Below, piece by piece: positions 1 through 14,544 of a DNA stretch of 64,000 nt. Every line of letters begins with the position of its first letter. The stretch's first letter is position 1. The stretch lies in NCBI GenBank assembly GCA_037893225.1, contig JAZGUH010000360.1, forward strand, positions 1,798,001-1,862,000, read 5' to 3'. Origin of the DNA: Hippasteria phrygiana. Lineage: Eukaryota > Echinodermata > Asteroidea > Valvatida > Goniasteridae. The translations under genes were made by a program, and so were the position numbers. The notes beneath the pieces were generated by a model. The model was not told where the DNA came from. It did not search any database and saw nothing but the letters and a program-made list of their open reading frames with translations.

Positions 1-3000
1 AACCCTAACACTTGCACTGTAACACTTGAACTCGAACCTTAACCCTAACACTTGCACTGTAACACTTGAACTCAAACCCTTAACTCTAACACTAATTTTA
101 ATATTCCTAACTCGCTTACTCTATTTTTCCATCAACTTCAGGAGAGATCAACTTCCGGCTCCTGGCTGTCAAGACCTCGAGGCCACCCAAGATCATCATG
201 AACAGAACTGGAATGGCCTAGTGAGATAGACAGCATGCAGGCTTAGATCAGCACGATAGATCTATGCTGTTTAGTGGATGAGTAAGTCAAACACTCTCTC
301 TACCTCTGACTCTCCTTCTCTCTTACTCTCACATTCTAACCCGATCACTAGCACTTGCACTTGCACTGTAACACTTGCACTGTAACACTTGCACTGTAAC
401 ACTTGCACTGTAACACTTGCACTGTAACACTTGCACTGTAACACTTGCACTGTAACACTTGCACTCGAACCTTAACCCTAACACTTGCACTGTAACACTT
501 GAACTCGAACCTTAACCCTAACCCTAACACTTCCACTGTAACACTTGCACTCGAACCTTAACCCTAACACTTGCACTGAAACACTTGCACTGTAACCTTA
601 ACCCTAACACTTGAACTCAAACCCTTATCTCTAACACTAATTTTAATATTCTTAACTCGCTTACTCTATTTTTCCTTCAACTTCAAGAGAGATCAACATC
701 CGGCTCCTGGCTGTGAAGACCTCGAGGCCACCCAAGACCATCATGGACAGAACTGGAATGGCTTGGTGATATAGACAGCATGCAGCCTTAGATCAGCACA
801 ATAGACCTACGCTGTTTAGTAGATGAGTCAGTCCAACACTCTCTCTACCTCTGACTCTCCTTCTCTCTTACTCTCAAATTCTAACCCGATCACTAGCACT
901 TGCACTGTAACACTTGCACTGTAACACTTGCACTGTAACACTTGCACTGTAACACTTGCACTGTAACACTTGCACTGTAACACTTGCACCTTTAACACTA
1001 ACACTTGCACTGTAACACTTGCACTGTAACACTTGCACTGTAACACTTGCACTGTAACACTTGCACTGTAACACTTGCACTGTAACACTTGCACTGTAAC
1101 ACTTGCACTCGAACCTCAACCCTAACACTTGCACTCGAACCTCAACCCTAACACTTGCACTCGAACCTCAACCCTAACACTTGAACTCGAACCTCAACCC
1201 TAACACTTGAACTCGAACCTCAACCCCAACACTTGAACTCAAACCCTTAACTCTAACACTTGAACTCAAACCCTTAACTCTAACACTAATTTTAATATTC
1301 TTAACTCGCTTACTCTATTTTTCCTTCAACTTCAAGAGAGATCAACATCCGGCTCCTGGCTGTGAAGACCTCGAGGCCACCCAAGACCATCATGGACAAA
1401 ACTGGAATGTCCTGGTGAGATAGACAGCATGCAGCCTTAGATCAGCACAATAGACCTACGCTGTTTAGTAGATGAGTAAGTCCAACACTCTCTCTACCTC
1501 TGACTCTCCTTCTCTCTTACTCTCACATTCTAACCCGATCACTAGCACTTGCACTGTAACACTTGCACTGTAACACTTGCACTGTAACACTTGCACTGTA
1601 ACACTTGCACTGTAACACACTGTAACACTTGCACTCGAACCTTAACCCTAACACTTGCACTGTAACACTTGAACTCGAACCTTAACCCTAACACTTGCAC
1701 TGTAACACTTGAACTCGAACCTTAAACCTAACACTTGCACTGTAACACTTGAACTCGAACCTTAACCCTAACACTTGAACTCGAACCTTAACCCTAACAC
1801 TTGAACTCAAACCTTAACCCTAACACTTGAACTCAAACCTTTAACTCTAACACTTGAACTCAAACCCTTAACTCTAGCACTAATTTTAATATTCTGAACT
1901 CGCTTACTCTATTTTTCCATCAACTTCAGGAGAGATCAACATCCGGCTCCTGGCTGTGAAGACCTCGAGGCCACCCAAGATCATCATGGACAGAACTGGA
2001 ATGGCCTAGTGAGATAGACAGCATGCAGGCTCAGATCAGCAAAATAGACCTACGCACTTGCACTGTAACACTTGCACTGTAACACTTGCACTGTAACACT
2101 TGCACTGTAACACTTGCACTGTAACACTTGCACTGTAACACTTGCACTGTAACACTTGCACTCGAACCTTAACCCTAACACTTGAACTCAAACCCTTAAC
2201 TCTAACACTAATTTCAATATTCTTAACTCGCTTACTCTATTTTTCCATCAACTTCAGGAGAGATCAACATCCGGCTCCTGGCTGTTAAGACCTCGAGGCC
2301 ACCCAAGATCATCATGAACAGAACTGGAATGGCCTAGTGAGATAGACAGCATGCAGGCTTAGATCAGCACAATAGACCTATGCTGTTTAGTAGATGAGTA
2401 AGTCTAACACTTTCTCTACCTCTGACTTTCCTTCTCTCTTACTCTCACATTCTAACCCGATCACTTGCACTGTAACACTTGCACTGTAACACTTGCACTG
2501 TAACACTTGCACTGTAACACTTGCACTGTAACACTTGCACTGTAACACTTGCACTGTAACACTTGCACTGTAACACTTGCACTGTAACACTTGCACTCGA
2601 ACTTTAACCCTAATATTCTTAACTCGCTTACTCTATTTTTCCATCAACTTCAGGAGAGATCAACATCCGGCTCCTGGCTGTTAAGACCTCGAGGCCACCC
2701 AAGATCATCATGAACAGAACTGGAATGGCCTAGTGAGATAGAAAGCATGCAGGCTTAGATCAGCACAATAGACCTACGCTGTTTAGTAGATGAGTAAGTC
2801 TAACACTCTCTCTACCTCTGACTCTCCTTCTCTCTTACTCTCAAATTCTAACCCGATCACTAGCACTTGCACTGTAACACTTGCACTGTAACACTTGCAC
2901 TGTAACACTTGCACTGTAACACTTGCACTGTAACACTTGCACTGTAACACTTGCACTGTAACACTTGCACTCGAACCTTAACACTAACACTTGCACTGTA

Positions 3001-3779
3001 ACATTTGAACTCAAACCCTTAACTCTAACACTTGCACTGTAACACTTGAACTCAAACCCTTAACTCTAACACTAATTTTAATATTCCTAACTCGCTTACT
3101 CTATTTTTCCATCAACTTCAGGAGAGATCAACTTCCGGCTCCTGGCTGTCAAGACCTCGAGGCCACCCAAGATCATCATGAACAGAACTGGAATGGCCTA
3201 GTGAGATAGAAAGCATGCAGGCTTAGATCAGCACAATAGACCTACGCTGTTTAGTAGATGAGTAAGTCTAACCCTCTCTCTACCTCTGACTCTCCTTCTC
3301 TCTTACTCTCAAATTCTAACCCGATCACTAGCACTTGCACTGTAACACTTGCACTGTAACACTTGCACTGTAACACTTGCACAGTAACACTTGCACTGTA
3401 ACACTTGCACTCGAACCTTAACACTAACACTTGCACTGTAACATTTGAACTCAAACCCTTAACTCTAACACTTGCACTGTAACACTTGAACTCAAACCCT
3501 TAACTCTAACACTAATTTTAATATTCCTAACTTGCTTACTCTATTTTTCCATCTACTTCAGGAGAGATCAACTTCCGGCTCCTGGCTGTCAAGACCTCGA
3601 GGCCACCCAAGATCATCATGAACAGAACTGGAATGGCCTAGTGAGATAGACAGCATGCAGGCTTAGATCAGCACAATAGATCTATGCTGTTTAGTGGATG
3701 AGTAAGTCAAACACTCTCTCTACCTCTGACTCTCCTTCTCTCTTACTCTCACATTCTAACCCGATCACTTGCACTGTAA

Positions 3780-4021
3780 CGCTTGCACTGTAACGCTTGC
3801 ACTGTAACACTTGCACTGTAACGCTTGCACTGTAACGCTTGCACTGTAACGCTTGCACTGTAACGCTTGCACTGTAACGCTTGCACTGTAACGCTTGCAC
3901 TGTAACGCTTGCACTGTAACGCTTGCACTGTAACGCTTGCACTGTAACGCTTGCACTGTAACGCTTGCACTGTAACGCTTGCACTGTAACGCTTGCACTG
4001 TAACGCTTGCACTGTAACGCT
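3780..4021. repeat. Homogenised CGCTTGCACTGTAA variant block
   Basis: About 17 units carry CGCTTG in place of CACTTG, with one CACTTG unit near 3,808. The variant is rare elsewhere except around 4,860-4,950. This is the pattern expected from local unit amplification by slippage or unequal exchange. Confidence 0.9.
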
Positions 4022-4719
4022 TGAACTCGAACCTTAACCCTAACACTTGCACTGTAACACTTGAACTCGAACCTTAACCCTAACACTTGCACTGTAACAC
4101 TTGCACTGTAACACTTGCACTGTAACACTTGCACTGTAACACTTGCACTGTAACACTTGCACTGTAACACTTGCACTGTAACACTTGCACTGTAACACTT
4201 GCACTGTAACACTTGCACTGTAACACTTGCACTGTAACACTTGAACTCGAACCTTAACCCTAACACTTGCACTGTAACACTTGAACTCGAACCTTAACCC
4301 TAACACTTGCACTGTAACACTTGCACTCGAACCTTAACCCTAACACTTGCACTGTAACACTTGCACTCGAACCTTAACCCTAACCTTAAACCTAACACTT
4401 GCACTGTAACACTTGAACTCGAACCTTAAACCTAACACTTGCACTGTAACACTTGAACTCGAAACTTAACCCTAACACTTGCACTGTAACACTTGAACTC
4501 GAAACTTAACCCTAACACTTGAACTCAAACCCTTAACTCTAACACTAATTTCAATATTCTTAACTCGCTTACTCTATTTTTCCATCAACTTCAGGAGAGA
4601 TCAACATCCGGCTCCTGGCTGTGAAGACCTCGAGGCCACCCAAGATCATCATGGACAGAACTGGAATGGCCTAGTGAGATACACAGCATGCAGGCTTAGA
4701 TCAGCACAATAGACCTACG

Positions 4720-4845
4720 CACTTTCACTGTAACACTTTCACTGTAACACTTTCACTGTAACACTTTCACTGTAACACTTTCACTGTAACACTTTCACTG
4801 TAACGCTTTCACTGTAACGCTTTCACTGTAACGCTTTCACTGTAA
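4720..4845. repeat. CACTTTCACTGTAA variant block
   Basis: About nine consecutive units carry CTTTCAC instead of CTTGCAC, the last three also CGCTTT. The block follows directly on a core module. A single CACTTTCAC unit recurs near 10,351. Confidence 0.85.
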
Positions 4846-7800
4846 CACTTGCACTGTAACGCTTGCACTGTAACACTTGCACTGTAACGCTTGCACTGTA
4901 ACACTTGCACTGTAAAACTTGCACTGTAACGCTTGCACTGTAACGCTTGCACTGTAACACTTGCACTGTAACACTTGCACTGTAACACTTGCACTGTAAC
5001 ACTTGCACTGTAACACTTGCACTGTAACACTTGCACTGTAACACTTGCACTGTAACACTTGCACTGTAACACTTGCACTCGAACCTTAACCCTAACACTT
5101 GAACTTAAACCCTTAACTCTAACACTAATTTCAATATTCTTAACTTGCTTACTCTATTTGTCCATCAACTTCAGGAGAGATCAACATCTGGCTCCTGGCT
5201 GTCAATACCTCGAGGCCACTCAAGATCATCATGGACAGAACTGGAATGGCCTAGTGAGATGGACAGCATGCATGCTTAGATCAGCACAATAGACCTACGC
5301 TGTTTAGTAGATGAGTAAGTCTAACACTCTCTCTACCTCTGACTCTCCTTCTCTCTTACTCTCACATTCTAACCCGATCACTAGCACTTGCACTGTAACA
5401 CTTGCACTGTAACACTTGCACTGTAACACTTGCACTGTAACACTTGCACTGTAACACTTGCACTGTAACACTTGCACTGTAACACTTGCACTGTAACACT
5501 TGCACTGTAACACTTGCACTGTAACACTTGCACTGTAACACTTGCACTGTAACACTTGCACTGTAACACTTGCACTGTAACACTTGCACTGTAACCTTAA
5601 CCCTAACACTTGAACTCAAACCCTTAACTCTAACACTTGAACTCAAACCCTTAACTCTAACACTAATTTCAATATTCTTAACTCGCTTACTCTATTTTTC
5701 CATCAACTTCAGGAGAGATCAACATCCGGCTCCTGGCTGTTAAGACCTCGAGGCCACCCAAGATCATCATGAACAGAACTGGAATGGCCTAGTGAGATGG
5801 ACAGCATGCATGCTTAGATCAGCACAATAGACCTACGCTGTTTAGTAGATGAGTAAGTCTAACACTCTCTCTACCTCTGACTCTCCTTCTCTCTTACTCT
5901 CACATTCTAACCCGATCACTAGCACTTGCACTGTAACACTTGCACTGTAACACTTGCACTGTAACACTTGCACTGTAACACTTGCACTGTAACACTTGCA
6001 CTGTAACACTTGCACTGTAACACTTGCACTGTAACACTTGCACTGTAACACTTGCACTGTAACACTTGAACTCGAACCTTAACCCTAACCCTAACACTTG
6101 CACTGTAACACTTGCACTCGAACCTTAACCCTAACACTTGCACTGTAACACTTGAACTCGAACCTTAACCCTAACCTTAAACCTTAACACTTTCTCTACC
6201 TCTGACTTTCCTTCTCTCTTACTCTCACTTTCTAACCCGATCACTTGCACTGTAACACTTGCACTGTAACACTTGCACTGTAACACTTGCACTGTAACAC
6301 TTGCACTGTAACACTTGCACTGTAACACTTGCACTGTAACACTTGCACTGTAACACTTGCACTGTAACACTTGCACTGTAACACTTGCACTGTAACACTT
6401 GCACTGTAACACTTGAACTCGAACCTTAACCCTAACCCTAACACTTGCACTGTAACACTTGCACTCGAACCTTAACCCTAACACTTGCACTGTAACACTT
6501 GAACTCGAACCTTAACCCTAACCTTAAACCTAACACTTGCACTGTAACACTTGAACTCGAACCTTAAACCTAACACTTGCACTGTAACACTTGAACTCGA
6601 ACCTTAACCCTAACACTTGAACTCAAACCCTTAACCTGTAACACTTGCACTGTAACACTTGCACTGTAACACTTGCACTGTAACACTTGCACTGTAACAC
6701 TTGCACTGTAACACTTGCACTGTAACACTTGCACTGTAACACTTGCACTGTAACACTTGCACTGTAACACTTGCACTGTAACACTTGCACTGTAACACTT
6801 GCACTGTAACACTTGCACTGTAACACTTGCACTGTAACACTTGCACTGTAACACTTGCACTGTAACACTTGCACTGTAACCTTAACCCTAACACTTGAAC
6901 TCAAACCCTTAACTCTAACACTTGAACTCAAACCCTTAACTCTAACACTAATTTCAATATTCTTAACTCGCTTACTCTATTTTTCCATCAACTTCAGGAG
7001 AGATCAACATCCGGCTCCTGGCTGTTAAGACCTCGAGGCCACCCAAGATCATCATGAACAGAACTGGAATGGCCTGGTTAGATAGACAGCATGCAGGGTT
7101 AGATCAGCACAATAGACCTACGCTGTTTAGTAGATGAGTAAGTCCAACACTCTCTCTACCTCTGACTCTCCTTCTCTCTTACTCTCACATTCTAACCCGA
7201 TCACTTGCACTGTAACACTTGCACTGTAACACTTGCACTGTAACACTTGCACTGTAACACTTGAACACTTGCACTGTAACACTTGCACTGTAACACTTGC
7301 ACTGTAACACTTGCACTGTAACACTTGCACTCGAACCTTAACCCTAACACTTGCACTGTAACACTTGAACTCGAACCTTAACCCTAACACTTGCACTGTA
7401 ACACTTGAACTCGAACCTTAACCCTAACACTTGCACTGTAACACTTGAACTCAAACCCTTAACTCTAACACTAATTTTAATATTCCTAACTCGCTTACTC
7501 TATTTTTCCATCAACTTCAGGAGAGATCAACTTCCGGCTCCTGGCTGTCAAGACCTCGAGGCCACCCAAGATCATCATGAACAGAACTGGAATGGCCTAG
7601 TGAGATAGACAGCATGCAGGCTTAGATCAGCACGATAGATCTATGCTGTTTAGTGGATGAGTAAGTCAAACACTCTCTCTACCTCTGACTCTCCTTCTCT
7701 CTTACTCTCACATTCTAACCCGATCACTAGCACTTGCACTTGCACTGTAACACTTGCACTGTAACACTTGCACTGTAACACTTGCACTGTAACACTTGCA

Positions 7801-10800
7801 CTGTAACACTTGCACTGTAACACTTGCACTGTAACACTTGCACTGTAACACTTGCACTGTAACACTTGCACTGTAACACTTGCACTGTAACACTTGCACT
7901 GTAACACTTGCACTGTAACACTTGAACTCGAACCTTAACCCTAACCCTAACACTTGCACTGTAACACTTGCACTCGAACCTTAACCCTAACACTTGCACT
8001 GTAACACTTGAACTCGAACCTTAACCCTAACCTTAAACCTTAACACTTTCTCTACCTCTGACTTTCCTTCTCTCTTACTCTCACTTTCTAACCCGATCAC
8101 TTGCACTGTAACACTTGCACTGTAACACTTGCACTGTAACACTTGCACTGTAACACTTGCACTGTAACACTTGCACTGTAACACTTGCACTGTAACACTT
8201 GCACTGTAACACTTGCACTGTAACACTTGCACTGTAACACTTGCACTGTAACACTTGAACTCGAACCTTAACCCTAACCCTAACACTTGCACTGTAACAC
8301 TTCCACTCGAACCTTAACCCTAACACTTGCACTGTAACACTTGAACTCGAACCTTAACCCTAACCTTAAACCTAACACTTGCACTGTAACACTTGAACTC
8401 GAACCTTAAACCTAACACTTGCACTGTAACACTTGAACTCGAACCTTAACCCTAACACTTGAACTCAAACCCTTAACCTGTAACACTTGCACTGTAACAC
8501 TTGCACTGTAACACTTGCACTGTAACACTTGCACTGTAACACTTGCACTGTAACACTTGCACTGTAACACTTGCACTGTAACACTTGCACTGTAACACTT
8601 GCACTGTAACACTTGTACTGTAACACTTGCACTGTAACCTTAACCCTAACACTTGAACTCAAACCCTTAACTCTAACACTTGAACTCAAACCCTTAACTC
8701 TAACACTAATTTCAATATTCTTAACTCGCTTACTCTATTTTTCCATCAACTTCAGGAGAGATCAACATCCGGCTCCTGGCTGTTAAGACCTCGAGGCCAC
8801 CCAAGATCATCATGAACAGAACTGGAATGGCCTGGTTAGATAGACAGCATGCAGGGTTAGATCAGCACAATAGACCTACGCTGTTTAGTAGATGAGTAAG
8901 TCCAACACTCTCTCTACCTCTGACTCTCCTTCTCTCTTACTCTCACATTCTAACCCGATCACTTGCACTGTAACACTTGCACTGTAACACTTGCACTGTA
9001 ACACTTGCACTGTAACACTTGCACTGTAACACTTGCACTGTAACACTTGCACTGTAACACTTGCACTGTAACACTTGCACTCGAACTTTAACCCTAATAT
9101 TCTTAACTCGCTTACTCTATTTTTCCATCAACTTCAGGAGAGATCATCATCCGGCTCCTGGCTGTTAAGACCTCGAGGCCACCCAAGATCATCATGAACA
9201 GAACTGGAATGGCCTAGTGAGATAGAAAGCATGCAGGCTTAGATCAGCACAATAGACCTACGCTGTTTAGTAGATGAGTAAGTCTAACACTCTCTCTACC
9301 TCTGACTCTCCTTCTCTCTTACTCTCAAATTCGAACCCGATCACTAGCACTGTAACACTTGCACTGTAACACTTGCACTGTAACACTTGCACCTTAACAC
9401 TTGCACCTTTAACACTTGCACCTGTAACACTTGCACTGTAACACTTGCACTGTAACACTTGCACTGTAACACTTGCACTGTAACACTTGCACTGTAACAC
9501 TTGCACTGTAACACTTGCACTGTAACACTTGCACTGTAACACTTGCACTGTAACACTTGCACTGTAACACTTGCACTGTAACACTTGCACTGTAACACTT
9601 GCACTGTAACACTTGCACTGTAACACTTGCACTGTAACACTTGCACTGTAACACTTGCACTGTAACACTTGCACTGTAACACTTGCACTGTAACACTTGC
9701 ACTCGAACCTCAACCCTAACACTTGAACTCAAACCCTTAACTCTAACACTAATTTTAATATTCTTAACTCGCTTACTCTATTTTTCCTTCAACTTCAAGA
9801 GAGATCAACATCCGGCTCCTGGCTGTGAAGACCTCGAGGCCACCCAAGACCATCATGGACAAAACTGGAATGGCCTGGTGAGATAGACAGCATGCAGCCT
9901 TAGATCAGCACAATAGACCTACGCTGTTTAGTAGATGAGTAAGTCCAACACTCTCTCTACCTCTGACTCTCCTTCTCTCTTACTCTCACATTCTAACCCG
10001 ATCACTAGCACTTGCACTGTAACACTTGCACTGTAACACTTGCACTGTAACACTTGCACTGTAACACTTGCACTGTAACACTTGCACTGTAACACTTGCA
10101 CTGTAACACTTGCACTGTAACACTTGCACTCGAACCTTAACCCTAACACTTGAACTCAAACCCTTAACTCTAACACTAATTTCAATATTCTTAACTCGCT
10201 TACTCTATTTTTCCATCAACTTCAGGAGAGATCAACATCCGGCTCCTGGCTGTTAAGACCTCGAGGCCACCCAAGATCATCATGAACAGAACTGGAATGG
10301 CCTAGTGAGATAGACAGCATGCAGGCTTAGATCAGCAAAATAGATCTACGCACTTTCACTGTAACACTTGCACTGTAACACTTGCACTGTAACACTTGCA
10401 CTGTAACACTTGCACTGTAACACTTGCACTGTAACACTTGCACTGTAACACTTGCACTGTAACACTTGCACTGTAACACTTGCACTGTAACACTTGCACT
10501 GTAACACTTGAACTCGAACCTTAACCCTAACACTTGCACTGTAACACTTGAACTCAAACCCTTAACTCTAACACTAATTTTAATATTCCTAACTCGCTTA
10601 CTCTATTTTTCCATCAACTTCAGGAGAGATCAACTTCCGGCTCCTGGCTGTCAAGACCTCGAGGCCACCCAAGATCATCATGAACAGAACTGGAATGGCC
10701 TAGTGAGATAGACAGCATGCAGGCTTAGATCAGCACGATAGATCTATGCTGTTTAGTGGATGAGTAAGTCAAACACTCTCTCTACCTCTGACTCTCCTTC

Positions 10801-13529
10801 TCTCTTACTCTCACATTCTAACCCGATCACTAGCACTTGCACTTGCACTGTAACACTTGTCACTGTAACACTTGCACTGTAACACTTGCACTGTAACACT
10901 TGCACTGTAACACTTGCACTGTAACACTTGCACTGTAACACTTGCACTGTAACACTTGCACTGTAACACTTGCACTGTAACACTTGCACTGTAACACTTG
11001 CACTCGAACCTTAACCCTAACACTTGCACTGTAACACTTGAACTCGAACCTTAACCCTAACCCTAACACTTCCACTGTAACACTTGCACTCGAACCTTAA
11101 CCCTAACACTTGCACTGAAACACTTGCACTGTAACCTTAACCCTAACACTTGAACTCAAACCCTTATCTCTAACACTAATTTTAATATTCTTAACTCGCT
11201 TACTCTATTTTCCTTCAACTTCAAGAGAGATCAACATCCGGCTCCTGGCTGTGAAGACCTCGAGGCCACCCAAGATCATCATGGACAGAACTGGAATGGC
11301 CTGGTGAGATAGACAGCATGCAGGCTCAGATCAGCAAAATAGACCTACGCACTTGCACTGTAACACTTGCACTGTAACACTTGCACTGTAACACTTGCAC
11401 TGTAACACTTGCACTGTAACACTTGCACTGTAACACTTGCACTGTAACACTTGCACTGTAACACTTGCACTCGAACCTTAACCCTAACACTTGAACTCAA
11501 ACCCTTAACTCTAACACTAATTTCAATATTCTTAACTCGCTTACTCTATTTTTCCATCAACTTCAGGAGAGATCAACATCCGGCTCCTGGCTGTTAAGAC
11601 CTCGAGGCCACCCAAGATCATCATGAACAGAACTGGAATGGCCTAGTGAGATAGACAGCATGCAGGCTTAGATCAGCACAATAGACCTATGCTGTTTAGT
11701 AGATGAGTAAGTCTAACACTTTCTCTACCTCTGACTTTCCTTCTCTCTTACTCTCACATTCTAACCCGATCACTTGCACTGTAACACTTGCACTGTAACA
11801 CTTGCACTGTAACACTTGCACTGTAACACTTGCACTGTAACACTTGCACTGTAACACTTGCACTGTAACACTTGCACTGTAACACTTGCACTGTAACACT
11901 TGCACTGTAACACTTGCACTGTAACACTTGCACTGTAACACTTGCACTCGAACTTTAACCCTAATATTCTTAACTCGCTTACTCTATTTTTCCATCAACT
12001 TCAGGAGAGATCAACATCCGGCTCCTGGCTGTTAAGACCTCGAGGCCACCCAAGATCATCATGAACAGAACTGGAATGGCCTAGTGAGATAGAAAGCATG
12101 CAGGCTTAGATCAGCACAATAGACCTACGCTGTTTAGTAGATGAGTAAGTCTAACACTCTCTCTACCTCTGACTCTCCTTCTCTCTTACTCTCAAATTCT
12201 AACCCGATCACTAGCACTTGCACTGTAACACTTGCACTGTAACACTTGCACTGTAACACTTGCACTGTAACACTTGCACTGTAACACTTGCACTGTAACA
12301 CTTGCACTGTAACACTTGCACTGTAACACTTGAACTCGAACCTTAACCCTAACACTTGCACTGTAACACTTGAACTCGAACCTTAACCCTAACCTTAAAC
12401 CTAACACTTGCACTGTAACACTTGAACTCGAACCTTAAACCTAACACTTGCACTGTAACACTTGAACTCGAAACTTAACCCTAACACTTGAACTCAAACC
12501 CTTAACTCTAACACTAATTTCAATATTCTTAACTCGCTTACTCTATTTTTCCATCAACTTCAGGAGAGATCAACATCCGGCTCCTGGCTGTTAAGACCTC
12601 GAGGCCACCCAAGATCATCATGAACAGAACTGGAATGGCCTAGTGAGATAGACAGCATGCAGGCTTAGATCAGCACAATAGACCTATGCTGTTTAGTAGA
12701 TGAGTAAGTCTAACACTTTCTCTACCTCTGACTTTCCTTCTCTCTTACTCTCACTTTCTAACCCGATCACTTGCACTGTAACACTTGCACTGTAACACTT
12801 GCACTGTAACACTTGCACTGTAACACTTGCACTGTAACACTTGCACTGTAACACTTGCACTGTAACACTTGAACTCGAACCTTAACCCTAACCCTAACAC
12901 TTGCACTGTAACACTTGCACTCGAACCTTAACCCTAACACTTGCACTGTAACACTTGAACTCGAACCTTAAACCTAACACTTGCACTGTAACACTTGAAC
13001 TCGAACCTTAACCCTAACACTTGAACTCAAACCCTTAACTCTAACACTAATTTCAATATTCTTAACTCGCTTACTCTATTTTTCCATCAACTTCAGGAGA
13101 GATCAACATCCGGCTCCTGGCTGTTAAGACCTCGAGGCCACCCAAGATCATCATGAACAGAACTGGAATGGCCTAGTGAGATAGAAAGCATGCAGGCTTA
13201 GATCAGCACAATAGACCTACGCTGTTTAGTAGATGAGTAAGTCTAACACTCTCTCTACCTCTGACTCTCCTTCTCTCTTACTCTCAAATTCTAACCCGAT
13301 CACTAGCACTTGCACTGTAACACTTGCACTGTAACACTTGCACTGTAACACTTGCACTGTAACACTTGCACTGTAACACTTGCACTGTAACACTTGCACT
13401 GTAACACTTGCACTCGAACCTTAACCCTAACACTTGCACTGTAACACTTGAACTCGAACCTTAACCCTAACACTTGCACTGTAACACTTGCACTGTAACA
13501 CTTGCACTGTAACACTTGCACTGTAACAC

Positions 13530-14544
13530 TTGCACTGTAACACTTGCACTCGAACCTCAACCCTAACACTTGAACTCAAACCCTTAACTCTAACACTAAT
13601 TTTAATATTCTTAACTCGCTTACTCTATTTTTCCTTCAACTTCAAGAGAGATCAACATCCGGCTCCTGGCTGTGAAGACCTCGAGGCCACCCAAGACCAT
13701 CATGGACAAAACTGGAATGGCCTGGTGAGATAGACAGCATGCAGCCTTAGATCAGCACAATAGACCTACGCTGTTTAGTAGATGAGTAAGTCCAACACTC
13801 TCTCTACCTCTGACTCTCCTTCTCTCTTACTCTCACATTCTAACCCGATCACTAGCACTTGCACTGTAACACTTGCACTGTAACACTTGCACTGTAACAC
13901 TTGCACTGTAACACTTGCACTGTAACACTTGCACTGTAACACTTGCACTGTAACACTTGCACTCGAACCTTAACCCTAACACTTGCACTGTAACACTTGA
14001 ACTTAAACCCTTAACTCTAACACTAATTTTAATATTCCTAACTCGCTTACTCTGTTTCCATCAACTTCAGGAGAGATCAACATCTAGCTCCTGGCTGTGA
14101 AGACCTCGAGGCCACCCAAGATCATCATGGACAGAACTGGAATGGGCCAGTGAGCTAGACAGCATGCAGGCTTAGATAAGCACAATAGACCTATGCTGTT
14201 TAGTAGATGAGTAAGTGTAACACTCTCTCTACCTCTGACTCTCCTTCTCTCTTACTCTCACATTCTAACCCGATCCACTGTAACACTTGCACTGTAACAC
14301 TTGCACTCGAACCTTAACCCTAACACTTGAACTCAAACCCTTAACTCTAACACTTGAACTCAAACCCTTAACTCTAACACTTGAACTCAAACCCTTAACT
14401 CTAACACTAATTTTAATATTCTTAACTCGCTTACTCGATTTTTCCATCAACTTCAGGAGAGATCAACATCCGGCTCCTGGCTGTCAAGACCTCGAGGCCA
14501 CCCAAGATCATCATGAACAGAACTGGAATGGCCTAGTGAGATAG
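13530..14544. repeat. Large duplicated satellite block, copy 1
   Basis: Long segments inside this block recur at 17,733-18,925. The segment at 14,265-14,450 matches 18,646-18,831 (offset 4,381) and 13,530-13,733 matches 17,733-17,936 (offset 4,203). The differing offsets mean the 14-mer runs changed length after duplication. Confidence 0.85.
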
